Made by a program: the position numbers and the translations under genes. From Limisphaerales bacterium (GTDB lineage: Bacteria > Verrucomicrobiota > Verrucomicrobiia > Limisphaerales > UBA8199): DNA of 6,671 bases. Under the pieces are notes generated by a model. The model saw only the letters and a list, made by a program, of their open reading frames with translations, was not told the origin of the DNA and ran no database searches. The first letter of the stretch is position 1; each line of letters starts with the position of its first letter. Where the stretch lies: NCBI GenBank assembly GCA_025356925.1, contig JANXQE010000137.1:1-6671 (forward strand). Direction: 5' to 3'. This document shows, piece after piece, positions 1 to 6,442 of the stretch.

Positions 1-1977
1 GATCTGGAGGTCACTCGGGTAATGTTGGTCGGGTTGCTGGGCGCACTTCTGGGGATCTTGATGATGATCCCGCTGCGGCGCGCGCTGATCGTCGCGCAGC
101 ATGGACAACTCAAATATCCCGAAGGCACCGCGTGCGCCGAAGTCCTGAAAGCGGGCGCCACGGTAAAGTCGGAGGTTCCTGACAAACCGCCGCAACCCAA
201 AACCCAACTCCGCCGCTCGGACCCCGTGCCAGCGCCGAGCCTCGGGCGCGGGTTAAACGCGGCCACTATCTTTGCAGGATTTGGCGTGGGTCTGGTTTAC
301 AAGAGCCTGATGTCGGCGTTCAAATTGTGGAAGGACACACCGGAAAAGCTCTTTTCCACGCCCCTGTCAGGGGGCTCGATCTCGATCGAAATTTCTCCTG
401 AGCTACTTGGCGTCGGCTACATCATTGGCCCGCGGATCTCCTCCATTATGATGGCTGGAGGCGTGCTCAGCTACCTGGTGATCGCGCCGATGATCAAGTT
501 CTTTGGACAGAGCCTCACTTCCGCTCTGGCGCCGGGAACCAAGCCGATTGCGGGAATGGGCCCGGACGAACTGCGCGGCGCGTACATTCTTTATATCGGA
601 GCCGGGTGCGTCGCGGCCGGTGGCATCGTCAGCCTGCTTCGTTCCCTGCCCATTATTCTCAGCGGGCTGAGGTCCGGGTTATCGGATTTTAGGAGCGCCG
701 CCCAGGCGCAAGCCTCGCTCTTACGCACCGACCAGGATCTATCAATGAAATTCGTAGCCGGGGGGTTGGTCGCGCTGGTAATCGCGATCCTCGTTTCACC
801 CGCGCTGCACATGAACCTGCTCGGCGCCATTCTGATCGTCGTATTCGGCTTCGTGTTCGTCACGGTCTCCTCCCGCCTGACGGGAGAGATTGGGTCGTCC
901 TCCAACCCGATCTCCGGGATGACGGTAGCGACCTTACTGTTGACCTGTCTAAGCTTCCTGATGGTTGGGTGGACCGGAGGGACCTACTACGTCACGGCCC
1001 TGTCGGTGGGCGGCATCGTCTGTGTGGCGGCGGCCAACGCGGGAGCCACCTCGCAGGATTTGAAAACAGGCTTCCTCGTCGGGGCCACCCCCAAATACCA
1101 GCAGATCGCGATTTTGATTGGCGCGGCCGCGAGCGCCCTGGCCCTCGGCCCAATCCTGCTGGGGCTAAACGATGCTTCCACGGTCTACGTTCCGGCGGCG
1201 CAGGTGGCTCCCGGTCTGCGCGTCCCCCCCGATGCCAAGCTCGGTCCCGACGAGCACTTACGCGGCTCTCAGGCCAAGAGCGATGCAGCCGCATATCAGA
1301 CGTGGCAGAAAGCCGACGAGCTTGGCGGCCCATCGGGCAAATACCTGGTGAACGCGGCGGGAGCGGCCGTCTGGCTGGTCGACCCAGGGATCAATGGCAA
1401 TTTTAAAACACGGCCCGATGGGACGCAGGTGGCCAAGTTCGTAGCACCGAAAGCCACTTTGATGAGCTATATCATCAAAGGCATGCTCGATCGCAAGCTG
1501 CCCTGGGGTCTGGTGCTTTTCGGCGTGATGATCGCCTTCGTCCTGGAACTCTCTGGCGTATCATCGCTGGCCTTTGCCGTGGGGGTTTATTTGCCTTTCT
1601 CCACCTCGACTCCAATTTTCGTCGGTGGACTGGTGCGCTGGCTCGTCGATGTTCGGAGACGCCGGGAACTTCGGGACCAGCACCTGGACCAGGCCCAACT
1701 GGAGGCCGACAGTGATCGGAGCCCGGGCGTCTTACTGGCGAGCGGCTACATCGCTGGGGGCGCCATCGCGGGTATTTTGATTGCTTTCATGGCCGGCGCA
1801 CTGGGACGAATGGATTCGGACCTAACGAACTGGGCTACGGCGCATAATCCGTTGTTCGCCGGGCCAAATTGCGACTGGCTGGCCCTGTTACCCTTTGTCG
1901 CTCTGTGCGGGTTTTTGTATCTGGTCGCTCGAGAGGCGCTTATGGCTCCAATTGACGCGAGGTCCAGCCGGCGCTAG
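1..1977 (+). CDS. OPT-family (oligopeptide transporter superfamily) membrane protein, 5'-truncated by the window edge
   Basis: Polytopic inner-membrane transporter of the OPT superfamily, whose members move oligopeptides or metal-chelator complexes, probably with protons; the substrate here cannot be told. The frame is open from base 1 with no stop before the first ATG (22), and the protein begins in a segment that lies inside OPT proteins (IPLRRALIV, then KYPEGTACAEVL), so the true start is upstream. Counting from ATG 22 (651 residues), the family-like stretches are PEGTACAEVL (33-42), GSSSNPISGMT (291-301), APKATLM (475-481) with KLPWGLVL (492-499), and FAVGVYLP (518-525) followed by PIFVGGLVRW (531-540). 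About a dozen hydrophobic segments are visible, the last near 616-637. A hydrophilic stretch of about 90 residues (385-474), with KYLV and WLVDPGINGN, separates two membrane blocks; I recall similar inserts in other bacterial OPT proteins. The stop lies 9 bases before nadA, suggesting one transcript. Family assignment is firm, substrate unknown. Confidence 0.93.
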   Translation, partial: DLEVTRVMLVGLLGALLGILMMIPLRRALIVAQHGQLKYPEGTACAEVLKAGATVKSEVPDKPPQPKTQLRRSDPVPAPSLGRGLNAATIFAGFGVGLVYKSLMSAFKLWKDTPEKLFSTPLSGGSISIEISPELLGVGYIIGPRISSIMMAGGVLSYLVIAPMIKFFGQSLTSALAPGTKPIAGMGPDELRGAYILYIGAGCVAAGGIVSLLRSLPIILSGLRSGLSDFRSAAQAQASLLRTDQDLSMKFVAGGLVALVIAILVSPALHMNLLGAILIVVFGFVFVTVSSRLTGEIGSSSNPISGMTVATLLLTCLSFLMVGWTGGTYYVTALSVGGIVCVAAANAGATSQDLKTGFLVGATPKYQQIAILIGAAASALALGPILLGLNDASTVYVPAAQVAPGLRVPPDAKLGPDEHLRGSQAKSDAAAYQTWQKADELGGPSGKYLVNAAGAAVWLVDPGINGNFKTRPDGTQVAKFVAPKATLMSYIIKGMLDRKLPWGLVLFGVMIAFVLELSGVSSLAFAVGVYLPFSTSTPIFVGGLVRWLVDVRRRRELRDQHLDQAQLEADSDRSPGVLLASGYIAGGAIAGILIAFMAGALGRMDSDLTNWATAHNPLFAGPNCDWLALLPFVALCGFLYLVAREALMAPIDARSSRR

Positions 1978-1986
1978 GCTTTGTTA

Positions 1987-3012
1987 ATGGCTGATTCGAG
2001 TCTGTTGACAATCCCCGGCGTGGATCGGTTTCCCCTCCGAAAGCCGTTGCCGCGGGCGCACATCGACACTTTGTCGCGCGACATTTTCGTGCTCAAGAAG
2101 CAGCTCAATGCTGTCATTTTGGCCCATAACTACCAGGTTCCCGAAATCCAGGACATCGCTGATTTTGTCGGAGATTCGCTTGGTCTGTCTCAACAAGCCG
2201 CGAAGACCAGCGCCGATGTGATTGTCTTCGCCGGGGTCCATTTTATGGCCGAAACGGCCAAGATCTTAAACCCTGGCAAAATTGTCGTTTTGCCGGACAA
2301 GAATGCGGGCTGTTCGCTGGAGGAAAGCTGCCCGGCGGCGAAGCTGGCTGCGCTCCAAAGGACCAATTCCAATTTCTGGACAATCACGTACATCAACTGC
2401 AGCGCGGAGGTCAAAGCGCTGAGCGATGTAATTTGCACCAGCGGCAACGCGGTGAAAATCGTTGAAGCCGCGCCCAAAGACCGGGACTTGCTGTTCGTGC
2501 CCGACGAGAATCTCGGGGCCTGGGTGCAGGAGCAGACCGGCCGGCCCATGACCCTGTGGCGTGGGAACTGTTACGCGCATGTGGAGTTTCGCCGCGAGAG
2601 CTTGCTGCGCCTGCGCGAGCAGTTGCCCGACGCTAAGATTATCGTACACCCCGAGAGTCTGCGCGAAGTGCGCGACCTGGCTGACGCGATCTGCTCGACC
2701 GAAAAGATGATCACCTACTGCAAATCCAGTCCCGCGAAGCAGTTTATCATCGTTACCGAGTCAGGCATCCTGCACCGCATGCAAAAGGAATGTCCCGACA
2801 AACAATTTTTTTGCGCCCCGGTGATCGATGTCATGCGAGGTCCGACCGATCCGTGCCACTGCAGCGAGTGCAAATACATGAAAATGAATACGCTCGAAAA
2901 GGTGCGTGATTGCATGAAGCAACTGGCTCCGCGAATCGAGCTGCCGGTCCACATCCTGCAACGCGCGCGCCTGCCCATCGAGCGGATGCTCGAGATTTCC
3001 GCCCGGGCCTGA
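1987..3012 (+). CDS. nadA: Quinolinate synthase A (NadA), [4Fe-4S] enzyme of NAD biosynthesis
   Basis: Cytoplasmic enzyme that condenses iminoaspartate (made by NadB) with dihydroxyacetone phosphate to form quinolinate, the first pyridine ring compound of de novo NAD synthesis. The 341-residue length is normal for the family. Visible motifs, counted from ATG 1987: AHNYQ (46-50), GDSLGLSQQA (62-71), GVHFMAETAK (83-92), KNAGCSLEESC (105-115), ICTSGNAV (149-156), GNCYAHVEF (193-201), HPES (221-224) and CHCSECKYMKMN (290-301). By comparison with E. coli NadA the cluster ligands should be C109, C195 and C295. The final cysteine group is CxCxxC, not the CxxCxxC I recall for E. coli. An in-frame TTG at 1981 would add two residues; ATG 1987 is preferred as the stronger start codon. 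Neither has a Shine-Dalgarno sequence at normal spacing, so coupling to the OPT gene 9 bases upstream is plausible. No nadB or nadC is in the window. Confidence 0.97.
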   Translation: MADSSLLTIPGVDRFPLRKPLPRAHIDTLSRDIFVLKKQLNAVILAHNYQVPEIQDIADFVGDSLGLSQQAAKTSADVIVFAGVHFMAETAKILNPGKIVVLPDKNAGCSLEESCPAAKLAALQRTNSNFWTITYINCSAEVKALSDVICTSGNAVKIVEAAPKDRDLLFVPDENLGAWVQEQTGRPMTLWRGNCYAHVEFRRESLLRLREQLPDAKIIVHPESLREVRDLADAICSTEKMITYCKSSPAKQFIIVTESGILHRMQKECPDKQFFCAPVIDVMRGPTDPCHCSECKYMKMNTLEKVRDCMKQLAPRIELPVHILQRARLPIERMLEISARA

Positions 3013-3033
3013 CTCACCATTGGACCCTCGCCG

Positions 3034-3046
3034 GCGGGACTCCCGC
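3034..3046. terminator. Small GC hairpin between convergent nadA and ftsK
   Basis: A 5-bp perfect stem (GCGGG/CCCGC) with a three-base ACT loop lies in the 54-base gap between the two convergent stop codons. It is GC-rich, but no T-run follows on either strand, so it does not meet the usual intrinsic terminator pattern. The location is what argues for it. No better terminator was seen for either gene. Confidence 0.2.
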
Positions 3047-3066
3047 GCTTCCCCGGCCGCATCACG

Positions 3067-5712
3067 CTATTTCCCCTGGATCGGAGTTCCGTCCGCGCCG
3101 TTGCCATCCAGGTCGATTAGGATGTCGCGAGGCTCGGCGCCTTTGCTCGGGCCGACGATGCCCCGATTTTCCAGTTCATCCATGATGCGGGCGGCGCGGC
3201 CATAGCCGAGGCGCAGCCGCCGTTGCAGCAACGACACGCTGGCTTTTTGTTCACTCCGGATGACTTCGATGCATTGCTGGATAATTTCCTCGTCCTCGTC
3301 AATGCCGCTCGCATCCTCAAAACCGGTGCTGGGCTTGGAAAGCTGCTGATGGATCTCCACCTCATAGCTGGGCTTGCCCTGGCGCGCGATGAAATCGACG
3401 ATGTTCTGGATCTCCTGGTCGGTGATTAGGGCGCCCTGTGCTCGAATTAATCTCGCCGAGCCCGGCGGCAAATAAAGCATATCGCCTTTGCCCAGAAGCT
3501 TGTCCGCCCCCATCGCATCGAGGATGGTCCGGGAGTCGACTTTGGCGGCAACCTGAAAGGCGATGCGGGCGGGAATGTTCGCTTTAATGACGCCGGTAAT
3601 GACATCCACACTGGGTCGCTGCGTCGCAACGATGCAATGAATGCCCGCCGCCCGCGCCATCTGCGTAATCCGCGCGATGGCCATCTCGACGTCGGCCGGC
3701 GCGACTAGCATGAGGTCCGCCAACTCATCAATGATCACCACGATATAGCTGAGTCTTTCGGGGATGACGATGTCCTCCTCCCGAGGGACCACAATCTCTT
3801 CATCCACCTCAACCGCAAACCCATCTGCGCCCGGCTCGACCTTTTCTTTTCGAGCCATCAACGGCAGCTCAGGTTCCTTCGGAGGCAGAGGCTTGTTTTT
3901 CGGACGCCCATTGAATGAAGCAATATTACGGACGCCGACTCGCGCAAAGATCTGGTAACGCTTCTCCATCTCATTGACGACCCAACGCAGTGCGAGAATG
4001 ACCTTTTTTGGGTCGGTTACCACCGGCACGACCAGGTGTGGCAGCATATTGTACTGCTGCAACTCAACCACCTTGGGATCGATCATCACGAAGCGAAGCT
4101 GATCGGGCGAGAACCGATACAGCAAAGACGAAATGATGGCGTTAATACAGACGGACTTGCCCGACCCGGTGCTGCCCGCGATGAGCAGGTGCGGCATCTC
4201 GGCCAAATCCGCGATGATCGGATTGCCATACACATCCTTGCCCAAAGCGAGCGGCACTTTAGCTTTGGTGGTGCGCCACTCCTCGGATTCGAGCAGGTCT
4301 CGCATGATGACCTTGGTCTTTACCAAATTGGGTACTTCCACACCGACCGAGCTTTTGCCGGGCACCGGCGCGAGAATGTGGATGCGCTCGGCCTTGAGCG
4401 CCGCGGCGATGTTGTTGTTCAAGGCGGTGATCTTTTCGAGCTTAACACCCGGAGCCGGATGCAGTTCATAGCGCGTGATCGTCGGGCCCTTGGTAATGTC
4501 GCCGAGCGAAACCTCGATGTCGAACTGCGCCAGTGTTTGTTGCATCAACCGAGCGTTGGCCATCAGTTCCTCCTTCGATTCCGTGGGCTTCAAGGAGGTA
4601 TCCGGGTGCTGGAGGAAATCGAGCGATGGCAGTTGGTAATTGCCGATCATCGGAGTCGAGGCCACGGTGATGGGCTTGGGTCGCTTCGGGGTGGGCTTGG
4701 GTTTGGCAGTCGCGACCGGAGTTGGAGCAGCCTCGGATGATGACCCGGTTTCGGGGGCGGCCTTCGCCGCTTCGGTTCCCAGGGACAGCTCATCGGGAGT
4801 CGCATCAGGGTTGGGCTCTGTCCTTCGAGAATCGGCTGGTTTCCCTGTTGGTTCAGACTTTTTGCCGAGAATATCGCCGGCCGTCGCGGCCGCGACCTCT
4901 CGTGCGGGAATAATCTCCACCTCGCCGGGTAGCGCTGCTTCCTCGGCCGGTTCGGCTTGAGTCATTTTCCGGGCACGGCCCGCCCTGGGTTGGGACACAC
5001 TTAGGTCTCTGACCGTCGGCTCCGGTACGGGCTTCATGTCGGCCCCCAGACCCGAACGTTCGACTTCTTCCTCCAGTTGCTTCTTCTGCTTCTCCAAATC
5101 ACGCGCCCGCTTCGCCAGCGCTTCTTCTGGCACGGCCTTGCCGGCGGCTTGCCGAGCGATCCAAACGTGATTGAGCCAGTCGCTCAGCCTGAAATTCGTC
5201 AGGTACAAAACACTGATGAACGAAACCATCAGGAAAATAATCGTTCCTCCAACGGTGCCGAAATAGCCGAACAAGGATTGATTAAAGAACTGACCGAGAA
5301 CGCCTCCAGCGCGAGCATTCAGATTGGCTTCCAATCGGCTTAGGTACGGCTTGCTGTAGAGATCGAGCAAACCCATACAGCAAACAAAAAACGCGAGGGT
5401 CCACGGCCACCGCCGGCGCAGGTACGAAAAGGGCGTAAAGAAACAGCCCAAACCGACCAGTAGCAGCAGCGCAGGAACCTCGTAGGCCGCGGCGCCCACC
5501 CACAACAGCCAATAGTAAGCCATCTTCGCTCCAAAGGGACCAACCCAGTTGTGGACCGATGGATTGGTCGGCTGTACGTTTTCCGCGACATCCCGGCGAT
5601 CGTAGGAAAGCAGCGCGGCCAGCAATAAAACGGCAAACCCCATTAAGGCGAGGCCAAGAACGTCATTTAGGCCACGCGCCGGTTCGGAGTTGGTCGATGC
5701 TTTTCGCGCCAT
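3067..5712 (-). CDS. ftsK: DNA translocase FtsK/SpoIIIE family
   Basis: Septum-anchored, ATP-driven double-stranded DNA pump that clears and aligns chromosome termini during division. At 881 residues it is nearer SpoIIIE (about 790) than E. coli FtsK (about 1330). Order of parts: membrane anchor with about four hydrophobic segments (roughly 17-36, 64-92, 103-118, 148-172); charged stretch likely to form a coiled coil (about 194-220); Pro/Ala/Glu-rich linker to about 350; motor domain from about 375 with Walker A GSTGSGKS (513-520), Walker B YIVVIIDELADL (656-667) and the family motif ATQRPSVDVITG (696-707); C-terminal gamma winged-helix domain (about 805-865) with LLQRRLRLGYGRAARIMDEL, which in known FtsK proteins reads polar DNA motifs and contacts XerD. 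A hydrophilic acidic stretch (about 601-654) precedes Walker B. The ATG at 5712 is fixed by an in-frame TAG 12 bases upstream; no Shine-Dalgarno sequence is visible. It converges on nadA and diverges from the STAS-like gene. Confidence 0.97.
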   Translation of the reverse strand: MARKASTNSEPARGLNDVLGLALMGFAVLLLAALLSYDRRDVAENVQPTNPSVHNWVGPFGAKMAYYWLLWVGAAAYEVPALLLLVGLGCFFTPFSYLRRRWPWTLAFFVCCMGLLDLYSKPYLSRLEANLNARAGGVLGQFFNQSLFGYFGTVGGTIIFLMVSFISVLYLTNFRLSDWLNHVWIARQAAGKAVPEEALAKRARDLEKQKKQLEEEVERSGLGADMKPVPEPTVRDLSVSQPRAGRARKMTQAEPAEEAALPGEVEIIPAREVAAATAGDILGKKSEPTGKPADSRRTEPNPDATPDELSLGTEAAKAAPETGSSSEAAPTPVATAKPKPTPKRPKPITVASTPMIGNYQLPSLDFLQHPDTSLKPTESKEELMANARLMQQTLAQFDIEVSLGDITKGPTITRYELHPAPGVKLEKITALNNNIAAALKAERIHILAPVPGKSSVGVEVPNLVKTKVIMRDLLESEEWRTTKAKVPLALGKDVYGNPIIADLAEMPHLLIAGSTGSGKSVCINAIISSLLYRFSPDQLRFVMIDPKVVELQQYNMLPHLVVPVVTDPKKVILALRWVVNEMEKRYQIFARVGVRNIASFNGRPKNKPLPPKEPELPLMARKEKVEPGADGFAVEVDEEIVVPREEDIVIPERLSYIVVIIDELADLMLVAPADVEMAIARITQMARAAGIHCIVATQRPSVDVITGVIKANIPARIAFQVAAKVDSRTILDAMGADKLLGKGDMLYLPPGSARLIRAQGALITDQEIQNIVDFIARQGKPSYEVEIHQQLSKPSTGFEDASGIDEDEEIIQQCIEVIRSEQKASVSLLQRRLRLGYGRAARIMDELENRGIVGPSKGAEPRDILIDLDGNGADGTPIQGK

Positions 5713-5720
5713 CGAGCCAG

Positions 5721-5748
5721 ACTAACAGTTCGTTGCAACGAGTGACAA
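5721..5748 (-). promoter_or_regulatory. Weak candidate promoter of ftsK, with an internal 10-bp palindrome
   Basis: On the minus strand a TTGTCA box (5748-5743; five of six bases match TTGACA) is followed after 16 bases by GTTAGT (5726-5721; three of six match TATAAT). Transcription from it would begin only a few bases before the ATG at 5712, giving an almost leaderless mRNA, which fits the lack of a Shine-Dalgarno sequence. Between the boxes sits the perfect palindrome CGTTGCAACG (5731-5740), a position where a repressor could act. The -10 match is poor and the sigma factor preference of this organism is unknown, so this is only a candidate. Confidence 0.2.
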
Positions 5749-5819
5749 GCGACGATTGGAACCGATGGAGGGATCACCGGGCCGCTCTAAAGTCAGGTCG
5801 GTCTGGAGTGGCGGTGAGA

Positions 5820-5924
5820 ATGGCGGCCATGAAATCCGAAGGCCGAAAGATGAAATCCGAGCGACCGCCCGAGCGGCAACTGGCGTTGTGGCGGGAAATG
5901 CGCGAATATACCCGCGATGATTGA
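5820..5924 (+). CDS. Doubtful 34-residue ORF overlapping the start of the STAS-like gene
   Basis: A short, charged ORF starting at ATG 5820, with GGAG at 5805-5808 (11 bases before the start) as a possible ribosome binding site. It overlaps the next gene by 8 bases, an arrangement compatible with translational coupling. Its N-terminal half contains MKSEGRKMKSE, encoded by a direct DNA repeat; the other half (LALWREMREYTRDD) looks like a short amphipathic, charged helix. I recognise no family. The frame is also open further upstream to an ATG at 5697, but that would run into the antisense of ftsK. The repeat makes a chance ORF over a non-coding repeat remnant more likely than a real gene. Confidence 0.2.
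   Translation: MAAMKSEGRKMKSERPPERQLALWREMREYTRDD
5829..5860 (+). repeat. Two-copy direct repeat ATGAAATCCGA
   Basis: The 11-base unit ATGAAATCCGA occurs at 5829-5839 and again at 5850-5860, with a related GGCCGAAAG spacer. Read in frame it gives MKSE twice. It resembles the 'PKSE/RNPKSE' style repeats that I recall in intergenic DNA of Verrucomicrobia and Planctomycetes; that resemblance is from memory. The copies themselves are seen directly. Confidence 0.5.
5891..5915 (+). promoter_or_regulatory. Hairpin directly before the STAS-like start codon
   Basis: GCGGG (5891-5895) can pair with CCCGC (5911-5915), leaving a 15-base loop and ending one base before the ATG at 5917. The left arm holds the only purine-rich stretch (GGGAAA) near the start, and at about 20 bases it is too far away to be a normal Shine-Dalgarno sequence unless the hairpin brings it closer. 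A 5-bp stem is easily met by chance in GC-rich DNA. Confidence 0.2.
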
Positions 5925-6291
5925 GGCAACCGTTGATAAATCGGCTAATTTACTGAAGGTTCGCTACATCGGGCAAATCGGGCCTGAGGAATCAAAGCGC
6001 GGCGCAGAGCAGATAAAATTGCTTCTGGGCCAACTCCAACCTGGTTTTCGTTTGCTCACGGACATGCGCGCCCTCCAAACCATGGATCTCGGTTGTGTGC
6101 CGGACATTGAACAGGTGATGGATATGTGCGACGACCGAGGCATCGGATTGGTGGTACGCGTGATCCCCGATCCGCATAAGGATATCGGCCTGAACATCAT
6201 GTCCTTGTTTCACTATCGTCGCGGCGTCCGAATCGTGACTTGCCAAAAACTCGAGGAGGCAGAGCGAATGCTCGCTGCCCCGACCGCTTAG
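5917..6291 (+). CDS. STAS-like (SpoIIAA-type fold) small cytoplasmic protein, function unknown
   Basis: A 124-residue soluble protein with no signal peptide or membrane segment. The pattern fits a STAS-like alpha/beta fold: an N-terminal strand (LLKVRYIG, 12-19), a helix with EESKRGAEQIKLLL (24-37), a strand ending in FRLLTDMRAL (44-53), a helix around 62-73, a strand GLVVRVIP (77-84), the conserved-looking PDPHKDIGLNIMSLFHY (84-100), then a strand VRIVTC and a C-terminal helix with EEAERML. Classical anti-anti-sigma STAS proteins carry a phosphorylated Ser or Thr in a DxSG-type turn; the matching turn here appears to be TDMRALQTMD, without that serine, so a phosphoswitch role is not supported. 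ATG 5917 is the only normal start after the in-frame TGA at 5851. It is transcribed away from ftsK and has no obvious functional partner nearby. The fold is inferred from pattern; the function is unknown. Confidence 0.8.
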   Translation: MIEATVDKSANLLKVRYIGQIGPEESKRGAEQIKLLLGQLQPGFRLLTDMRALQTMDLGCVPDIEQVMDMCDDRGIGLVVRVIPDPHKDIGLNIMSLFHYRRGVRIVTCQKLEEAERMLAAPTA

Positions 6292-6303
6292 CTTCTCTTT
6301 GGG

Positions 6304-6346
6304 CTCGACCCGTTCCAAGGAACCAGGAGTTCCTCGGCTTGGCGAG
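6304..6346 (+). terminator. Nested inverted repeat after the STAS-like gene, possible terminator
   Basis: Three nested arms can pair: CTCG (6304-6307) with CGAG (6343-6346), CCAAG (6315-6319) with CTTGG (6338-6342), and GAAC (6320-6323) with GTTC (6329-6332) around a CAGGA loop. An alternative inner stem is AGGAAC/GTTCCT (6318-6323/6329-6334). It starts 13 bases after the stop codon, a suitable place for a terminator, but no T-run follows, so intrinsic termination is uncertain. Confidence 0.3.
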
Positions 6347-6407
6347 TCAGGAGGCTGCGGCGGACAGGAATTTCCGCGCACGGGCTGTGGGAGTTCTACC
6401 GCGCTAC

Positions 6408-6442
6408 AAAACAAGGCGAACAGCCGCTCAGTAGCCTTGTTT
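6408..6442 (-). terminator. Intrinsic-type terminator hairpin enclosing the stop codon of the small membrane protein gene
   Basis: A perfect 9-bp inverted repeat, AAACAAGGC (6409-6417) and GCCTTGTTT (6434-6442), has a 16-base loop. Read on the minus strand it ends in CCTTGTTTTG, a T-rich tail typical of intrinsic terminators, though the T-run is short and partly inside the stem. The TGA of the minus-strand gene (6430-6428) lies in the loop, so the stem's first arm is coding sequence. It may also stop transcripts arriving from the STAS-like gene. Confidence 0.5.

Noticed and set aside
969..1406. A 145-codon plus-strand frame inside the OPT gene
   Set aside because: It is an out-of-frame shadow rich in Arg, Gly and Pro. 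The OPT frame there encodes coherent membrane helices.
1981..1986. TTG 1981 as the nadA start
   Set aside because: It adds only Met-Leu before an ATG two codons later, with no better ribosome binding site.
2266..2649. Minus-strand frames of up to about 130 codons across nadA
   Set aside because: nadA has clear family motifs across its length; the antisense products show no domain pattern.
3998..4003. Runs such as CTTTTTT-like tracts inside ftsK as a possible terminator or slippage site
   Set aside because: The T/A run near 4000-4010 sits in intact ftsK coding sequence with no hairpin beside it, and the reading frame continues undisturbed.
4036..4740. A 234-codon open frame on the plus strand, antisense to ftsK
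   Set aside because: It lies entirely within the well-supported ftsK motor and linker coding region. Its product is rich in Arg, Gly, His and Asp with no recognisable domain, as expected for a shadow frame in GC-rich coding DNA.
4640..5000. Pro/Ala/Glu-rich low-complexity stretch in ftsK as a possible repeat or insertion
   Set aside because: Flexible, poorly conserved linkers of this composition are normal between the FtsK membrane anchor and motor; no repeat unit or element ends are visible.
5559..5819. Upstream extension of the short ORF before the STAS-like gene, back into ftsK antisense
   Set aside because: It would have to be coded opposite the ftsK membrane anchor and shows no protein-like pattern. 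Only the part from ATG 5820 is kept, at low confidence.
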